A stretch of DNA of 42,119 bases from JACRIM01 sp964605185 (GCA_964605185.1 CAZSBF010000033.1:1-42119), one strand, 5' to 3'; counted from the stretch's first letter, positions 6,916 to 16,050 are shown. Program-made: numbers and translations. The notes: generated by a model not told the origin, from the letters alone.

Positions 6916-9108
6916 TTACGGCATCAACTGATCTACGAACTTCTGCACGTCCTTGCCATCTACATTACCGTCTGGCTGCATGTCCGCTCGTTCGGTACTG
7001 CACACCGGATACTGAACCGAATATGCGCCCGGATCGATTAAGGCTAGGACAAAGGCGGAGACATCGTCCGGGGTGACCGCACCGCTGCAATCCAGGTCGC
7101 CGCGCGGAGGCAGGCCGGGGGAGAAGTCAGTAGTGTGATCGACATTCGCCCAGACGAACCCCTTTCCTGTCCCCGGGTTCCAGTAGACCCCATAGTCACC
7201 CAGATCGGTACTGACCACGGGAGCAGCGCCGTCCTGTTGTACAGATCGATCGCCCCGTCGTGTTGCATGGCCGGGGCTGTCGACAGTATTGCCGTCCACG
7301 GCCAGCTCCCAGTCACTAGTTGCTGCATTGAAGTACGACAGGTTCAACTGGAGTGGATCTGCACCGGCCAGATCGACCAGCGCGAAGGGAACCTGCACGG
7401 TCATGAAGAACTGGCCGTTGGGAAGTGATGTTTCGATCACAAGCGTCTTGTTGAGCGCTTCAAAGCCACCCGCCTGCGGATGTGGATTGGAGGCTGTTTC
7501 GCCGACACTAATCGTGCCAGCGCCGCCGGTGTTGTTCATAATGGTGATCAGGCTGTCCTCGGTCGGATCGCCGTTTCCGCCGCCGGGGTTTACCTGAATA
7601 GGCACGCTGGGTGGGACTGCGGTATTCGCACCGCATTCGCCGCAAATCGTGCCATCTCCGAGATAAAGACCTCCGCCTGATTCACAGGATGATTGTGTCA
7701 ATATTTGGCACTGGTTGGATGGAGGGCAGCACGCCCCGACGGGAGAGCAGGGGTTTGGCGAGCAGTTGGTACCGTCGCCCTGATAGGTGCCAACGCATGC
7801 AGCAGCGGTCGTGACTGAACACCCGCCGTCTGCTGCGCAGCACGCGCCGGTTGGTTGCGGGCAGGGGTTGGGGCTGCAGGTCCCGCCGATGGTCCAAATC
7901 CCCGTGCAGTTCGCTTCGAGGGTGACCGTACAGTTGCCATTGGCGGCGCAGCAAGAACCGGGCTGCGGGCAGAGATTGGGAGTGCAAGTTCCGCCACTGG
8001 TCCAGTTCCCCGCGCAGTTAGCCTGCGTGGTGACTGTACAGGCACCGTCAGGGGCGCAGCATGCGCCCGTCGGCGGGGTCCATACCCACATCAGCGCCTC
8101 GTTGCGGCTGGTCGTCGAGTTCCATCCGTGCCCCACGACGTAGATAATCCCCGAATCTTTCCAGATTCCGTAAGCGTAGGAGTGGAAAGCGAACTGGGGA
8201 GGAAGCAATGCATGCAGGTTGACCCATGACGCCGCAGTGCCGCTCCACAGGCTAGCGCGCCAACCACCACCCACTTCGGAGAAGCCCACCTGTTGGCCAC
8301 CATACACTCCCCAGGCCTCTGACCATGTAGATCCGGCTGGGTTTAGATCTACCCACGAGGCTGCAGTGCCATTCCACATACTGGCCCGGTAGACGCCGCC
8401 AACATTGGCCCGGCCCACCTGCTGGCCGCCCGATACGCCGCGAGCCCATGATTGACTCGCTCCGGCTGGGTTCAAGTCCACCCACGACCCTGGCGTGCCG
8501 CTCCACAAGCCGGCATGGCCGGTACCACCAACGACCGCATCGCCCACTTGCTGGACGCCGTCCGCCCCTCGCAGTTCTGCCACCGTGACTCCAGCCGGAT
8601 TCAAGTTCTGCCATGAGGCGGCCGTGGCGGTCCACAAGCTGGCGCGATTGGCACCAGAGGCAGCGGAACGACCCACCTGTTGGCCACCGCCTAGTCCGAA
8701 CGCCTGCGCCTCAAATGCGGACGGGCTGAGGTCCACCCACGAGGCTGCCGAACCGGTCCACAAACTGGCTCGATAGTTTCCCCCCGCGATGCGGGCCCAA
8801 CCGACCTGCTGGCCGCCCTGTACACCCCAGGCCTCGGACGAGGTCGCTCCGGCGGGGCTCAAATCCACCCAACTGGCGGCCGTGCCGGTCCACATGCAGG
8901 CACGCGTGGCAGTTGCGCCCGAAATAAGGCCAACCTGTTGGCCTCCCTGCACGCCGTAGGCATACGATGATCCAGTTTCTCCGGCGGGGTGCAGGTTCAC
9001 CACGGTCCATTGAGCGCGGGCGCTCATGGTCAGGGTACCGACTATCGCCGCTGCACCGACCATCCGACGAACCGGCCCAGATCCTGAGTTACCAATTGTG
9101 ATGCTCAT
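6916..9108 (-). CDS. Secreted seven-repeat propeller protein with Cys-rich repeats and dockerin
   Basis: The start at ATG 9108 is preceded by AAAGGAGAG. The 730-residue protein has a signal peptide (cut near ARA, residue 32). Seven repeats of about 44 residues follow (around 33-350), each of the pattern W-DL-PAG...GVQGGQQVG...RASLW-G-AAS, close to the HAF-type extracellular repeats; seven units suggest a seven-bladed beta-propeller (inference). Next come four Cys-rich units (GACC...C...C...GGTC...PC), a beta-sandwich-like region, and at the end a dockerin-like pair (GDLDCSGAVTPDDV and DMQPDGNVDGKDV). It is probably an exported surface or matrix protein. No cohesin partner is seen in the window. 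It lies downstream of two other secreted genes on the same strand. Confidence 0.85.
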   Translation of the reverse strand: MSITIGNSGSGPVRRMVGAAAIVGTLTMSARAQWTVVNLHPAGETGSSYAYGVQGGQQVGLISGATATRACMWTGTAASWVDLSPAGATSSEAWGVQGGQQVGWARIAGGNYRASLWTGSAASWVDLSPSAFEAQAFGLGGGQQVGRSAASGANRASLWTATAASWQNLNPAGVTVAELRGADGVQQVGDAVVGGTGHAGLWSGTPGSWVDLNPAGASQSWARGVSGGQQVGRANVGGVYRASMWNGTAASWVDLNPAGSTWSEAWGVYGGQQVGFSEVGGGWRASLWSGTAASWVNLHALLPPQFAFHSYAYGIWKDSGIIYVVGHGWNSTTSRNEALMWVWTPPTGACCAPDGACTVTTQANCAGNWTSGGTCTPNLCPQPGSCCAANGNCTVTLEANCTGIWTIGGTCSPNPCPQPTGACCAADGGCSVTTAAACVGTYQGDGTNCSPNPCSPVGACCPPSNQCQILTQSSCESGGGLYLGDGTICGECGANTAVPPSVPIQVNPGGGNGDPTEDSLITIMNNTGGAGTISVGETASNPHPQAGGFEALNKTLVIETSLPNGQFFMTVQVPFALVDLAGADPLQLNLSYFNAATSDWELAVDGNTVDSPGHATRRGDRSVQQDGAAPVVSTDLGDYGVYWNPGTGKGFVWANVDHTTDFSPGLPPRGDLDCSGAVTPDDVSAFVLALIDPGAYSVQYPVCSTERADMQPDGNVDGKDVQKFVDQLMP

Positions 9109-9215
9109 CGGTCTCTCCTTTGAATCCTGATGCGTTGCGATGCATCGTGCGCGAGTGCCAGTTCGCAGATTCGGCAATCAGCCCACAAGTCGCGTCAGTT
9201 CCTTCATGGTGGGAT

Positions 9216-9668
9216 TCATGGGCACGCCGTACCGGCGAGCAGGTCGGTGACGAACAGCGCGATGTCGGCAGTCGTGACGCCGTTGACTCCGTCGATGTCG
9301 GCGCAGGAGCAGCCGCCGCCGGAGATGAGGCAGGTCACGAACTGCTGGACGTCCTTGCCGTTTTTCTTCGTGTCCAAGTTCAGGTCGCCGGGGCACGCGC
9401 AGGACGCCGCCGCGGCCGGCCAGAAGCCGCCGACGAGGGAGTAGCCGCCTCCGGCCAACGGCGTGGCGAAGGAACTCGCGTCCGCCTGGCCGATGGTCGC
9501 GCCCATCTCGTAACTCGCGCCGGTGCTGAATCCCGGCGCGCCGGGACCGCCGTCGAGGGTGGACCAGGTGAGGTCGTAGCCGCCGCCGGTTTGGGCGAGG
9601 GCAAGCGCCACCGAGAACAAGACCACCAGAATGACGTAGATGAACGACTTTGCAAATCGAGGGTTCAT
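9216..9668 (-). CDS. Small secreted dockerin-like protein, 150 aa
   Basis: The protein has a signal peptide (FIYVILVVLFSVALALAQ), a short Gly-rich strand domain (YDLTWSTLDGG, GGGYSLVGGFWP) of a kind common in planctomycete exported proteins, and a C-terminal dockerin-like pair: GDLNLDTKKNGKDVQQFV and ADIDGVNGVTTADIALFV, with CSC and CAC cysteines between. Its ATG (9668) overlaps the TGA of the upstream 1232-residue protein as ATGA, and GGAAGGAG stands before it within that gene. The two are therefore probably translated together and may act together outside the cell. Confidence 0.85.
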   Translation of the reverse strand: MNPRFAKSFIYVILVVLFSVALALAQTGGGYDLTWSTLDGGPGAPGFSTGASYEMGATIGQADASSFATPLAGGGYSLVGGFWPAAAASCACPGDLNLDTKKNGKDVQQFVTCLISGGGCSCADIDGVNGVTTADIALFVTDLLAGTACP

Positions 9669-12600
9669 CGCGATGCTCCTTCCGTGCGCGAAGTCAGTGC
9701 GGTAACCATGTCCTCAAGACGCTGGATTCGGGCCTGCAGCTCAGCGATTTGATCAGGCTTTGCTTCCTGCGCCGGTTGCTCCGTAGTGGCAGCCGTGTTC
9801 ACGACGCCGCTCACAGATGGAAAAAGCCACTGAGTTGAACTCTCGGCCACTTCGTCAGACCCGGGAGGCTGCGAGGAATCAAGCAGCGTGGAAGTCACCG
9901 TACCGTAGGCCGTCGGGAAAAACACGAGGGACAATTGGATATCGCCGGCCGTTACCAGTCCACTTGTTTCGTCAGCGAGGAAATAGAACGTGTTCGCGCC
10001 TGACGAAACGCTGAATAGGCCATGGACCGTCACCGGAAAGCTGTAGACGCCGGTGGGAGCCGCGGACGGAATGAGGAGCGAAACATCTTGATTGGCCGGG
10101 AAGCTGCCTGCGGTATCGGACACGCCGAAGATGGCCGCGCTGTTGGTCCCGCTTCCATGCGACATTAGCGCCTCACAGGTGGCGATCACCAACACGTACC
10201 CTGCCGCAGGAACCGTTAGCGAGCGCGATGTCAAGGTATCGACTGCTCCGGTGAGACCAAGCCCAGCGTTATTCGTTTCGCTGGCTACACCTGGCTCGTC
10301 GAGAATCTCCATAGCGGAGATTGAGTTATTCGGAAGTATCACGGACGTGTTGTCGCCGAAGAGGTCCACCACGTGAAGCTTGGAACCGACTGTGGGGCTG
10401 GTGGTGCCGATTCCGACGCTGTTGTTCGTGGCATCCACGAATAGAGTTGAGCTGTCAACTTTCAGGTCGGCGGTGACGTTCACGTCGCCACTGAAATAAC
10501 CGGCCCAGTTGGTCGCCGCGCCGCTCGCAGACCCGTAGATGCCGTACGCCGTCGTTCCGGTGCTGGACGTTGCACCGGCGGTGGCGAAAACGCCGTAAGC
10601 AACTGTCGTGTCGGTACTACCATCAGCTCTGACGCCGTAAGCGAGGCGATCGGCATCGCCGTAGAACTGGCCACCAAAGGCGTCGGCGGTCGCCCCGGCG
10701 GAGTCGTTGCTATCGCCCTGACCATAAACGCCAGTCGATGTGAGGTTGGCGCCTGAGTGGTTGAGGTTGGCGTATCCGTATACTCCATATCTGGAAGCTG
10801 ATGTACTCGTAGCTTCACCATAGATGGCTCGGGATGCACTGGTCGTACTTACATCCAGCGGATAGCTGGCCACGTTCGTTCCGATGCCGACGTTTCCCTC
10901 GACGATCAGTCCGTTTGTGGGTGCCGCAGTGGTTCCGGAGTAAGTGGCGCCAATTGCCACGCCGCCTTCGACATCCAACTTGCTTGCGGGGGTAGGCGTG
11001 CCGATGCCGACGTTGCCTTGGACGAGCAGCCCGTTGGCCGGCGCGGTATTGGTGCCGGAATAGCTGGCACCGATCGCCACCCCACCTTCAACATCGACCT
11101 TGTTTGCGGGCGCTGCGACGCCGATTCCCACGCGGCTGTTCGTGGCGTCAACCACCAGCGTCGAAGTGTCAACCTCAAGTCCGCCCGCAATTCGTGCCTT
11201 GGGCGTCGGAGCGCTATCGAGACTCAATATCTCAAGAAAACTAGCGCCATTCCAGACGCTAAACGACTGCGCAGCCTTTCCAAGTGCCGCGTCCTGCCAG
11301 AATGCCTTGTATTGCGCCGCATTCGTAAGGCTGCTTGTCGAATCCTCCAGGCGCCATTCAATGGCAGCACCAAATCCGTTGGCGCCTGGCCCAGCGGAGT
11401 TTTCACGATCAAGAAAGAGTATCTGTGGAATAGACCCTGTTGTTTGCATCCCAAGCCGAAGTGGAGTTATTGATCCATCGACATTGATACCGAAATTGGC
11501 CGGAGGGGCTCCAAATACGTTGAGCTTCGGGAGCCAGGGCGCTGTCCCAATTCCGATGTTCCCTCCAGAACTGCTCATTGCTCCTCCCGACACTTTGTTA
11601 AGCGACGCCGCGTCGGAAGCCAATTCGTCGTTGGAAACCGCATTGGGGGCGATCTCGGAAGCTCCCACGGCGTCCGCCGAAATTTGCGCGGCCCCAATAG
11701 AATCGGCGGCCATGTCCGCGGATGCGATCGTGCCGTCGGCAATCTTGGCGCTGGGCACTGAGTTGTCTGCGAGCTGCGACTCGCCAACGGCGCCGGCGGC
11801 AATCTGACCCGAGCCGACGCAGTTCGCGCCCAAGTCAACCGTTGCAATCGTGCCATCGAGAATGTCCGCGCTGGTCACGGCGCTGTCCGCAAGGTGCGTC
11901 GAGTCCACGCCGCCCGCGGCGATCGAAAGCGTCACGTCTCCGGTGCCTCCGCCGCCGGTCAGGCCGCTGCCGGCCGTCACCGAGGTAACATCGCCGAGTG
12001 TGCCTGCGATTTTCGCGGCCGTCACCGCGCCGTCGGCGATCTGAAGCGTGCCCACGCCGCCGTCGGCGATGGAGATCGTGCCGCTCGTCGTAATCGGTCC
12101 GCCGGTGAGACCCGTGCCGGTCGCCACACTTGTCACCGTGCCGCCGCCACCGCCGCCCGTCGCCGCCTGCCAGGTTCCGACGCCCGCCGCGTCGCAGGTC
12201 AGGACGTATCCGGCGGTCGGCGCACTCGACAACTTGAAGCCGTCCATCTGTACCGTACCGGTCACGGTCAACTGCTCCGCCGGGGTGGACATGCCGATGC
12301 CGACCTTGCCGGTGGCCGATACGTAAAACGGTGTCTGGTTGAGCGTGCGGTCGTATAGCGCAAACGTCCCGGAGCCCGCTCCGGAATAATCAGGGTAAAA
12401 CTCGTATTTATGGCCGGTCGGCTCCGAACTCTCCATCATGATGCGACCGGTGCCGGCCGTGCCCGTGAGCCTGAGCGACCCGCCCGCCGCGATCTCGACG
12501 ATGCCGTTGCTGAGAACGGAAAAGATGGCGTTGGCCGGGAACTCCGGCGCAGTGGCGTGGCGTCCGATCATGAATCGACCGCCGCTATACCCCACACCGG

Positions 12601-13363
12601 CGAACCACGAAACCGGGTCGTCGCCGGCTTCGAGGAGCATTCCCCGGGCGCGATAGTCGATGTCCGACCGCAGGCTGAGCGTGGCGCGTCGAGTCGGCGA
12701 ACCTGATGTTCCACCTTCAATTCGCAATTCAGACGTACCGGAATCGAAGAGGTGCAGCTTGGTCTGAGGAGTTGTGGTGCCGATACCGACACGGCCGGAC
12801 ACATCAACAATTACCGCGTCTGGCGGGCCTACACCTGGCGCGTCGAGCGAATAACCATCGATGCCCGGCACCTTCAATGCATAGGGCGTCGCCGTGATGG
12901 GTTGCCGCGGGGTCAATGGCGTAACGCCGACCGTGATCTGCAACCAGCGGGCTTCGCCGGTGAACGCGTTCGCGCCGAACTGGCCGGCGTCGTTGAGGGT
13001 AACGGTGAAGAGACCATTGTTCGGAATGACGCCGCCTATGAATTGGCTGCCCAGCATGGTGCCGGCAATGTCCGCATCGTAAAGGTCGAATTGCAGATTG
13101 ACGGCGGTCGTGACCGGGGCTCCGCTTAGCTTAAGCTGGCCCTGGTAGGTAAAGCCGGTCCCCAGCGCCGAGCGCGGATCGAGTAATTCATCGCCCTGCG
13201 GAATGCTCGGCGGCGCGGTCGCGGGGGCATCCGGCAGTGGCGCGGTGTAGTCCGCGGGGTTGTCGGGCGAATCGGCTGATTGCCCACTGGTGACAACGCC
13301 CACCAAGACCATCAGTGCCAAGATCCCAAGTTCACGGAACCAAGTTCTGTTCGACGTGCGCAT
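9665..13363 (-). CDS. Large secreted tail-fibre-like protein, 1232 aa
   Basis: AAGGAGAGG precedes the ATG at 13363. A signal peptide (GILALMVLVGVVTSG) is followed by a Pro/Ala-rich linker and an N-terminal domain (about 68-170; GFTYQGQLKLSG, RWLQITVGV, PRQPITATPYAL) that is common in bacterial proteins with tail-fibre-like parts. Many short fibre repeats follow: VGIGTTTPQTKLHL, NIGIGTAPWLPKLNVFG, VGIGVAAPANKVDVEGG and the GLTGGP/GLTGGGGTGD type, plus imperfect repeats such as SADILDGTI and AAQISADAVGASEI that should form beta-solenoid. The C-terminus carries a coiled coil (IAELQARIQRLEDMVTALTS) that could trimerise it. The usual S74 intramolecular chaperone was not seen. It is followed by the ATGA-coupled dockerin protein. 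An adhesive or surface fibre is inferred. Confidence 0.85.
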   Translation of the reverse strand: MRTSNRTWFRELGILALMVLVGVVTSGQSADSPDNPADYTAPLPDAPATAPPSIPQGDELLDPRSALGTGFTYQGQLKLSGAPVTTAVNLQFDLYDADIAGTMLGSQFIGGVIPNNGLFTVTLNDAGQFGANAFTGEARWLQITVGVTPLTPRQPITATPYALKVPGIDGYSLDAPGVGPPDAVIVDVSGRVGIGTTTPQTKLHLFDSGTSELRIEGGTSGSPTRRATLSLRSDIDYRARGMLLEAGDDPVSWFAGVGYSGGRFMIGRHATAPEFPANAIFSVLSNGIVEIAAGGSLRLTGTAGTGRIMMESSEPTGHKYEFYPDYSGAGSGTFALYDRTLNQTPFYVSATGKVGIGMSTPAEQLTVTGTVQMDGFKLSSAPTAGYVLTCDAAGVGTWQAATGGGGGGTVTSVATGTGLTGGPITTSGTISIADGGVGTLQIADGAVTAAKIAGTLGDVTSVTAGSGLTGGGGTGDVTLSIAAGGVDSTHLADSAVTSADILDGTIATVDLGANCVGSGQIAAGAVGESQLADNSVPSAKIADGTIASADMAADSIGAAQISADAVGASEIAPNAVSNDELASDAASLNKVSGGAMSSSGGNIGIGTAPWLPKLNVFGAPPANFGINVDGSITPLRLGMQTTGSIPQILFLDRENSAGPGANGFGAAIEWRLEDSTSSLTNAAQYKAFWQDAALGKAAQSFSVWNGASFLEILSLDSAPTPKARIAGGLEVDTSTLVVDATNSRVGIGVAAPANKVDVEGGVAIGASYSGTNTAPANGLLVQGNVGIGTPTPASKLDVEGGVAIGATYSGTTAAPTNGLIVEGNVGIGTNVASYPLDVSTTSASRAIYGEATSTSASRYGVYGYANLNHSGANLTSTGVYGQGDSNDSAGATADAFGGQFYGDADRLAYGVRADGSTDTTVAYGVFATAGATSSTGTTAYGIYGSASGAATNWAGYFSGDVNVTADLKVDSSTLFVDATNNSVGIGTTSPTVGSKLHVVDLFGDNTSVILPNNSISAMEILDEPGVASETNNAGLGLTGAVDTLTSRSLTVPAAGYVLVIATCEALMSHGSGTNSAAIFGVSDTAGSFPANQDVSLLIPSAAPTGVYSFPVTVHGLFSVSSGANTFYFLADETSGLVTAGDIQLSLVFFPTAYGTVTSTLLDSSQPPGSDEVAESSTQWLFPSVSGVVNTAATTEQPAQEAKPDQIAELQARIQRLEDMVTALTSRTEGASR

Positions 13364-13789
13364 TTGCCTCTCCTTTTTGCTGCGACATTACTCTCTAACC
13401 TCGACGCGCCGGTTTGTTGCCCATTGGGAAATGCAAGAGTCCGGTGTCTTCAGCATCCGCCACCGTATCAAACGTCGCCCCTGCACTTCAAGACCCGCAC
13501 GGTTCGATCTGAGAAAAACAACATCGATCTGAGAAAAACACAACAGATTCCCTGAAAAGTCGGGCTCGTCCTGTTCTCTGGCGTCCCGCAACGCCACGCA
13601 TTCCGACTCGACTCCGTTTGACTTCGCGCGCTGCGGACATCGGGGAACCTGATGCCCGTCGCGCTGGCATTTGAGGGCGAACCATGTGTTTAGAGACGAG
13701 ATTCCAGCCTGCGGCGTCACGCGCCGATCTTGAAATCGAAGATTCGATTGGATTGGTGGGGAAATGCCGACCGATTCGACTGAACTCGC
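13364..13789. other. Intergenic region, 426 bp, with tandem direct repeat
   Basis: This region separates the fibre gene from the end of the AraC-type gene, both on the minus strand, and should hold the promoter of the fibre gene. The only structure seen is the direct repeat at 13505-13540. No gene is supported. Confidence 0.5.
13505..13540. repeat. Two 16-bp direct repeats, 20-bp period
   Basis: CGATCTGAGAAAAACA occurs identically at 13505-13520 and 13525-13540. The 20-bp period is near two DNA turns, so both copies would face the same side of the helix, as in paired regulator sites. They lie 142-177 bp upstream of the fibre gene start at 13363. A regulatory role is inferred; a small chance duplication is the alternative. 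Confidence 0.5.
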
Positions 13790-14686
13790 CTATTTATCGG
13801 TGTCGCGCGCTTTTCTTCGATAAGTCCCCGGCGTCATCCCGGTGTGCCTGGTAAATACGTGCGAAAACCAATGCGGATGGGCATGGCCGCTTTGAGCCGC
13901 GACTTGCTTGATCTGCAGATCCGTGGTGGCCAGCAGCCGTTTCGCCATCTCAATGCGCTGCTCGAGAATGAACCGGCACATGCGCTGTCCCGCCCATTCG
14001 GTAAAGAGCTGACTGAGATAGTTCGGATGCAGGCCCGCCTTGGCGGCCACCCGATGTATGCTCAGCGACGGATCGCGGAGATGGTGACGGATGTATTCGA
14101 TTGCGGCCTGAATCTTGGGGTGATTGTGCTGCTTCGCGGTCCTGCGGACCGGACGAGGCTTGGATGATTGTATCGCCGACGTACTCGGCAACACCCGCAC
14201 CAGCTTGTTTAGGAAACCGGTGTGCGCCGCGACGAAGTTGTCCACCAGGATATCCAACAACCCGACATGCCGATCGAAATCGGATTCGGGTATCGACGTT
14301 GGACAAGCCAGTCGAACGGCGGCAAGGCAATGGCCGCGATGGAACACAGGGACCATTCCACAGTACATTCCGAAATCGCATCGATGCCAGTGCGCGCGGG
14401 GATGCACTCGTAATTCTGCCAAGTGGAGCTGCCACGATTCGCGGCAGTATTCGCTTCCGACATAGCGTGCGCAGGCCGGGTGGCCGGGGTTGGGGGGCAA
14501 TTCGTCGGCATCTGGGCTGTTTGGCTGTAGCAGGACCACCACAACGCCCAAATCGCTGATGCGATCAAATGGCTTGACCACGTTTCGCGCGAGCAGGGCC
14601 ATCAGCCCGGTCTGGCTCACAGGCGCCTTGGTCAATTCGGCTTTTCGCGAGCGACTAGGGGTATTGAAGTAGCGTTTTGTGGCCAT
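13790..14686 (-). CDS. AraC-family transcriptional regulator, possible PocR-like sensor domain
   Basis: The C-terminal 100 residues of the 298-residue protein are a two-helix-turn-helix AraC domain: IQAAIEYIRHHLRDPSLSIHR, AAKAGLHPNYLSQLF, then a second unit ending VAAQSGHAHPHWFSHVF and TGMTPGTYRR. The N-terminal half has a Cys/His pattern (CARYVG, YCRESW, HWHRCDFGMYCGMVPV, LACP) that resembles PocR-type ligand-binding domains seen in other planctomycete AraC proteins; this part is tentative. I prefer ATG 14686 (MATKRYFN), with GAGG upstream, to a start 120 bp further out. It diverges from the sigma factor gene at 15187. The ligand and targets are unknown. Confidence 0.85.
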   Translation of the reverse strand: MATKRYFNTPSRSRKAELTKAPVSQTGLMALLARNVVKPFDRISDLGVVVVLLQPNSPDADELPPNPGHPACARYVGSEYCRESWQLHLAELRVHPRAHWHRCDFGMYCGMVPVFHRGHCLAAVRLACPTSIPESDFDRHVGLLDILVDNFVAAHTGFLNKLVRVLPSTSAIQSSKPRPVRRTAKQHNHPKIQAAIEYIRHHLRDPSLSIHRVAAKAGLHPNYLSQLFTEWAGQRMCRFILEQRIEMAKRLLATTDLQIKQVAAQSGHAHPHWFSHVFTRHTGMTPGTYRRKARDTDK

Positions 14687-15186
14687 TGTGCGCCTCGCGC
14701 AGCTTAAGTCGAGCGGTTGCCCCGCATTATCCCGGGTGTTTGAGATTGCAGTTAGAGTGCGAGTCCGCACGCGACTGGTCAATGGGCTGATGACCGGACT
14801 TTTCACCGGCGCCTCCGGTCATGGTGATTGAACGCGTGATGATCCCATCGTCGGAAGATAAAGGGGCGGTCGGCACGGCCATGTGCTACACCTCATGATT
14901 GGGAGCATCTGACAAGTCCGGTTTTGTCCCCGTTCTTCTCATTCGTGCTTAGTTCGATGACACCCAACCTTTCATAAGCTGTTTGATTCGCGGACAAGGG
15001 TATTACAATTTAGCTCTGAAATTGGGTAATAAGTATCACCGTTCGGACTGCCTCTATAAGTACTTAGGCCCTAGACGGATTAGCCCCTGCCCGCGTCACG
15101 CAAAATGCCTGGGATGGCAAAACCAGGGGTAATCTGATATTCTGGTATGAAAGTCCTTTCCGCTCGAAGTTTGGAAGCAGGGAGTG
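14687..15186. other. Divergent intergenic region, 500 bp
   Basis: This gap lies between the AraC-type gene (minus) and the ECF sigma gene (plus) and must hold both promoters. I see no gene in it; the frame that extends the AraC gene outwards has no ribosome site. The notable feature is the dyad at 15002-15030. No clear -35/-10 pair was found. Confidence 0.4.
15002..15030. promoter_or_regulatory. Imperfect palindrome, possible operator
   Basis: ATTACAATTT (15002-15011) faces AAATT-GG-GTAAT (15019-15030) across a 7-bp centre, an AT-rich dyad in GC-rich surroundings. It lies about 155 bp upstream of the sigma gene. It could be a binding site for a dimeric regulator or simply part of a transcript leader. 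Confidence 0.3.
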
Positions 15187-15810
15187 ATGACGGGCAATTC
15201 GGAGGATCTCCTGGAGCAGGCCGTGGCCGGGGATCGCTTGGCGATTCAGCGTCTACTGTTGTGCCATCACGACCGCCTTGCGGCTGCGATGGCTGCGCGT
15301 CTGCCCGATAATTTCCGGAGAGCCATCTCTGCAGAGGACGTCTGCCAGGATACTTATGTCATTGCGATTCGTCACATTGGGACACTTAAGGGACGAACCG
15401 ATGAGGCCTTCTTCGCCTGGCTGCGGTCTATCGCTGAGAACAAGTTGACCGATGCCATTCGCGCGATGCGGGCTATCAAGCGCGGCGGCAACGGACAAGT
15501 TATCGAGACAATCGACGCCCAAGCCTCGTCGGTAATCGCACTTCTGGATTTGATGTCGGTGGACGAGCATACGCCCAGCCAATTGGCCGTTCGGCATGAA
15601 CTGGTAGCCAGGGTTCGCTCCGCAGTGGCTGCTTTGCCTGCAGATTACCGTGACGCCGTGCAACTGCGTTACGTCCAAGGACTTAGCGTGATCGAAACGG
15701 CCCAGCGCATGGGTCGTGCGGAAGGGGCCGTTCGCATGCTGTGCTGTCGCGCGCTTCGGTTGCTTGCTGATGAGATTGGAGATCAGTCTCAGTTTCTGAG
15801 TCATAAATAG
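15187..15810 (+). CDS. ECF-type RNA polymerase sigma factor, 207 aa
   Basis: Region 2 is seen as ISAEDVCQDTYVIAIRHIG and FFAWLRSIAENKLTDAIRAM. Region 4 is ALPADYRDAVQLRYVQGLSV followed by the recognition helix region ETAQRMGRAEGAVRMLCCRA. Size and motif order fit planctomycete extracytoplasmic-function sigma factors, which often stand beside Ser/Thr kinases. No anti-sigma factor is seen. The start is ATG 15187 (a GTG lies directly before it) with GGAAG about 10 bp upstream. A 39-bp gap leads to the small basic gene and then to the kinase, all on the plus strand. Signal-dependent transcription controlled through the kinase is inferred. Confidence 0.9.
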   Translation: MTGNSEDLLEQAVAGDRLAIQRLLLCHHDRLAAAMAARLPDNFRRAISAEDVCQDTYVIAIRHIGTLKGRTDEAFFAWLRSIAENKLTDAIRAMRAIKRGGNGQVIETIDAQASSVIALLDLMSVDEHTPSQLAVRHELVARVRSAVAALPADYRDAVQLRYVQGLSVIETAQRMGRAEGAVRMLCCRALRLLADEIGDQSQFLSHK

Positions 15811-15849
15811 GTGGGGGCCGGGAGCTGTCGGTGACGGTGGAGGCGTCGA

Positions 15850-16050
15850 ATGAAGACTATCCGCCGTCGCCACAATGAGCGGAGACCGAAAAGGCACGAC
15901 AAATCAGCGAAAGTGGTCAATAAGTGTCTTCGCAGTCGGTTGATGGGAGAGAATCGTACGGATGATTCGATCCTGGCGGACACGGACGAAATCGGAAACC
16001 AGGCCCGGTTTCTAAGTCGGCCGTGGCCGACGTCTTGGGGTAGTTTGTGA
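15850..16050 (+). CDS. Small basic protein between sigma factor and kinase, 66 aa
   Basis: Three sequence facts favour a real gene: GGAGG stands 7 bp before the ATG, the stop TGA overlaps the GTG start of the kinase as GTGA, and it lies in line between two co-directed genes. The N-terminus is strongly basic (TIRRRHNERRPKRHDKSAK). The C-terminal part, ADTDEIGNQARFLS, matches the end of the upstream sigma factor (ADEIGDQSQFLS). Over 36 aligned bases 25 are identical and most differences fall in third positions. It may therefore be a shrunken duplicate of the sigma gene or a small partner sharing a binding motif. No known family. Confidence 0.5.
   Translation: MKTIRRRHNERRPKRHDKSAKVVNKCLRSRLMGENRTDDSILADTDEIGNQARFLSRPWPTSWGSL

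Noticed and set aside
11100..11807. A 235-residue plus-strand frame
   Set aside because: It is antisense to the fibre-like protein, whose repeats leave the opposite strand open; no start signal.
14124..14559. Several plus-strand frames within the AraC-type gene
   Set aside because: They are antisense shadows of a gene with clear protein motifs and have no ribosome sites.
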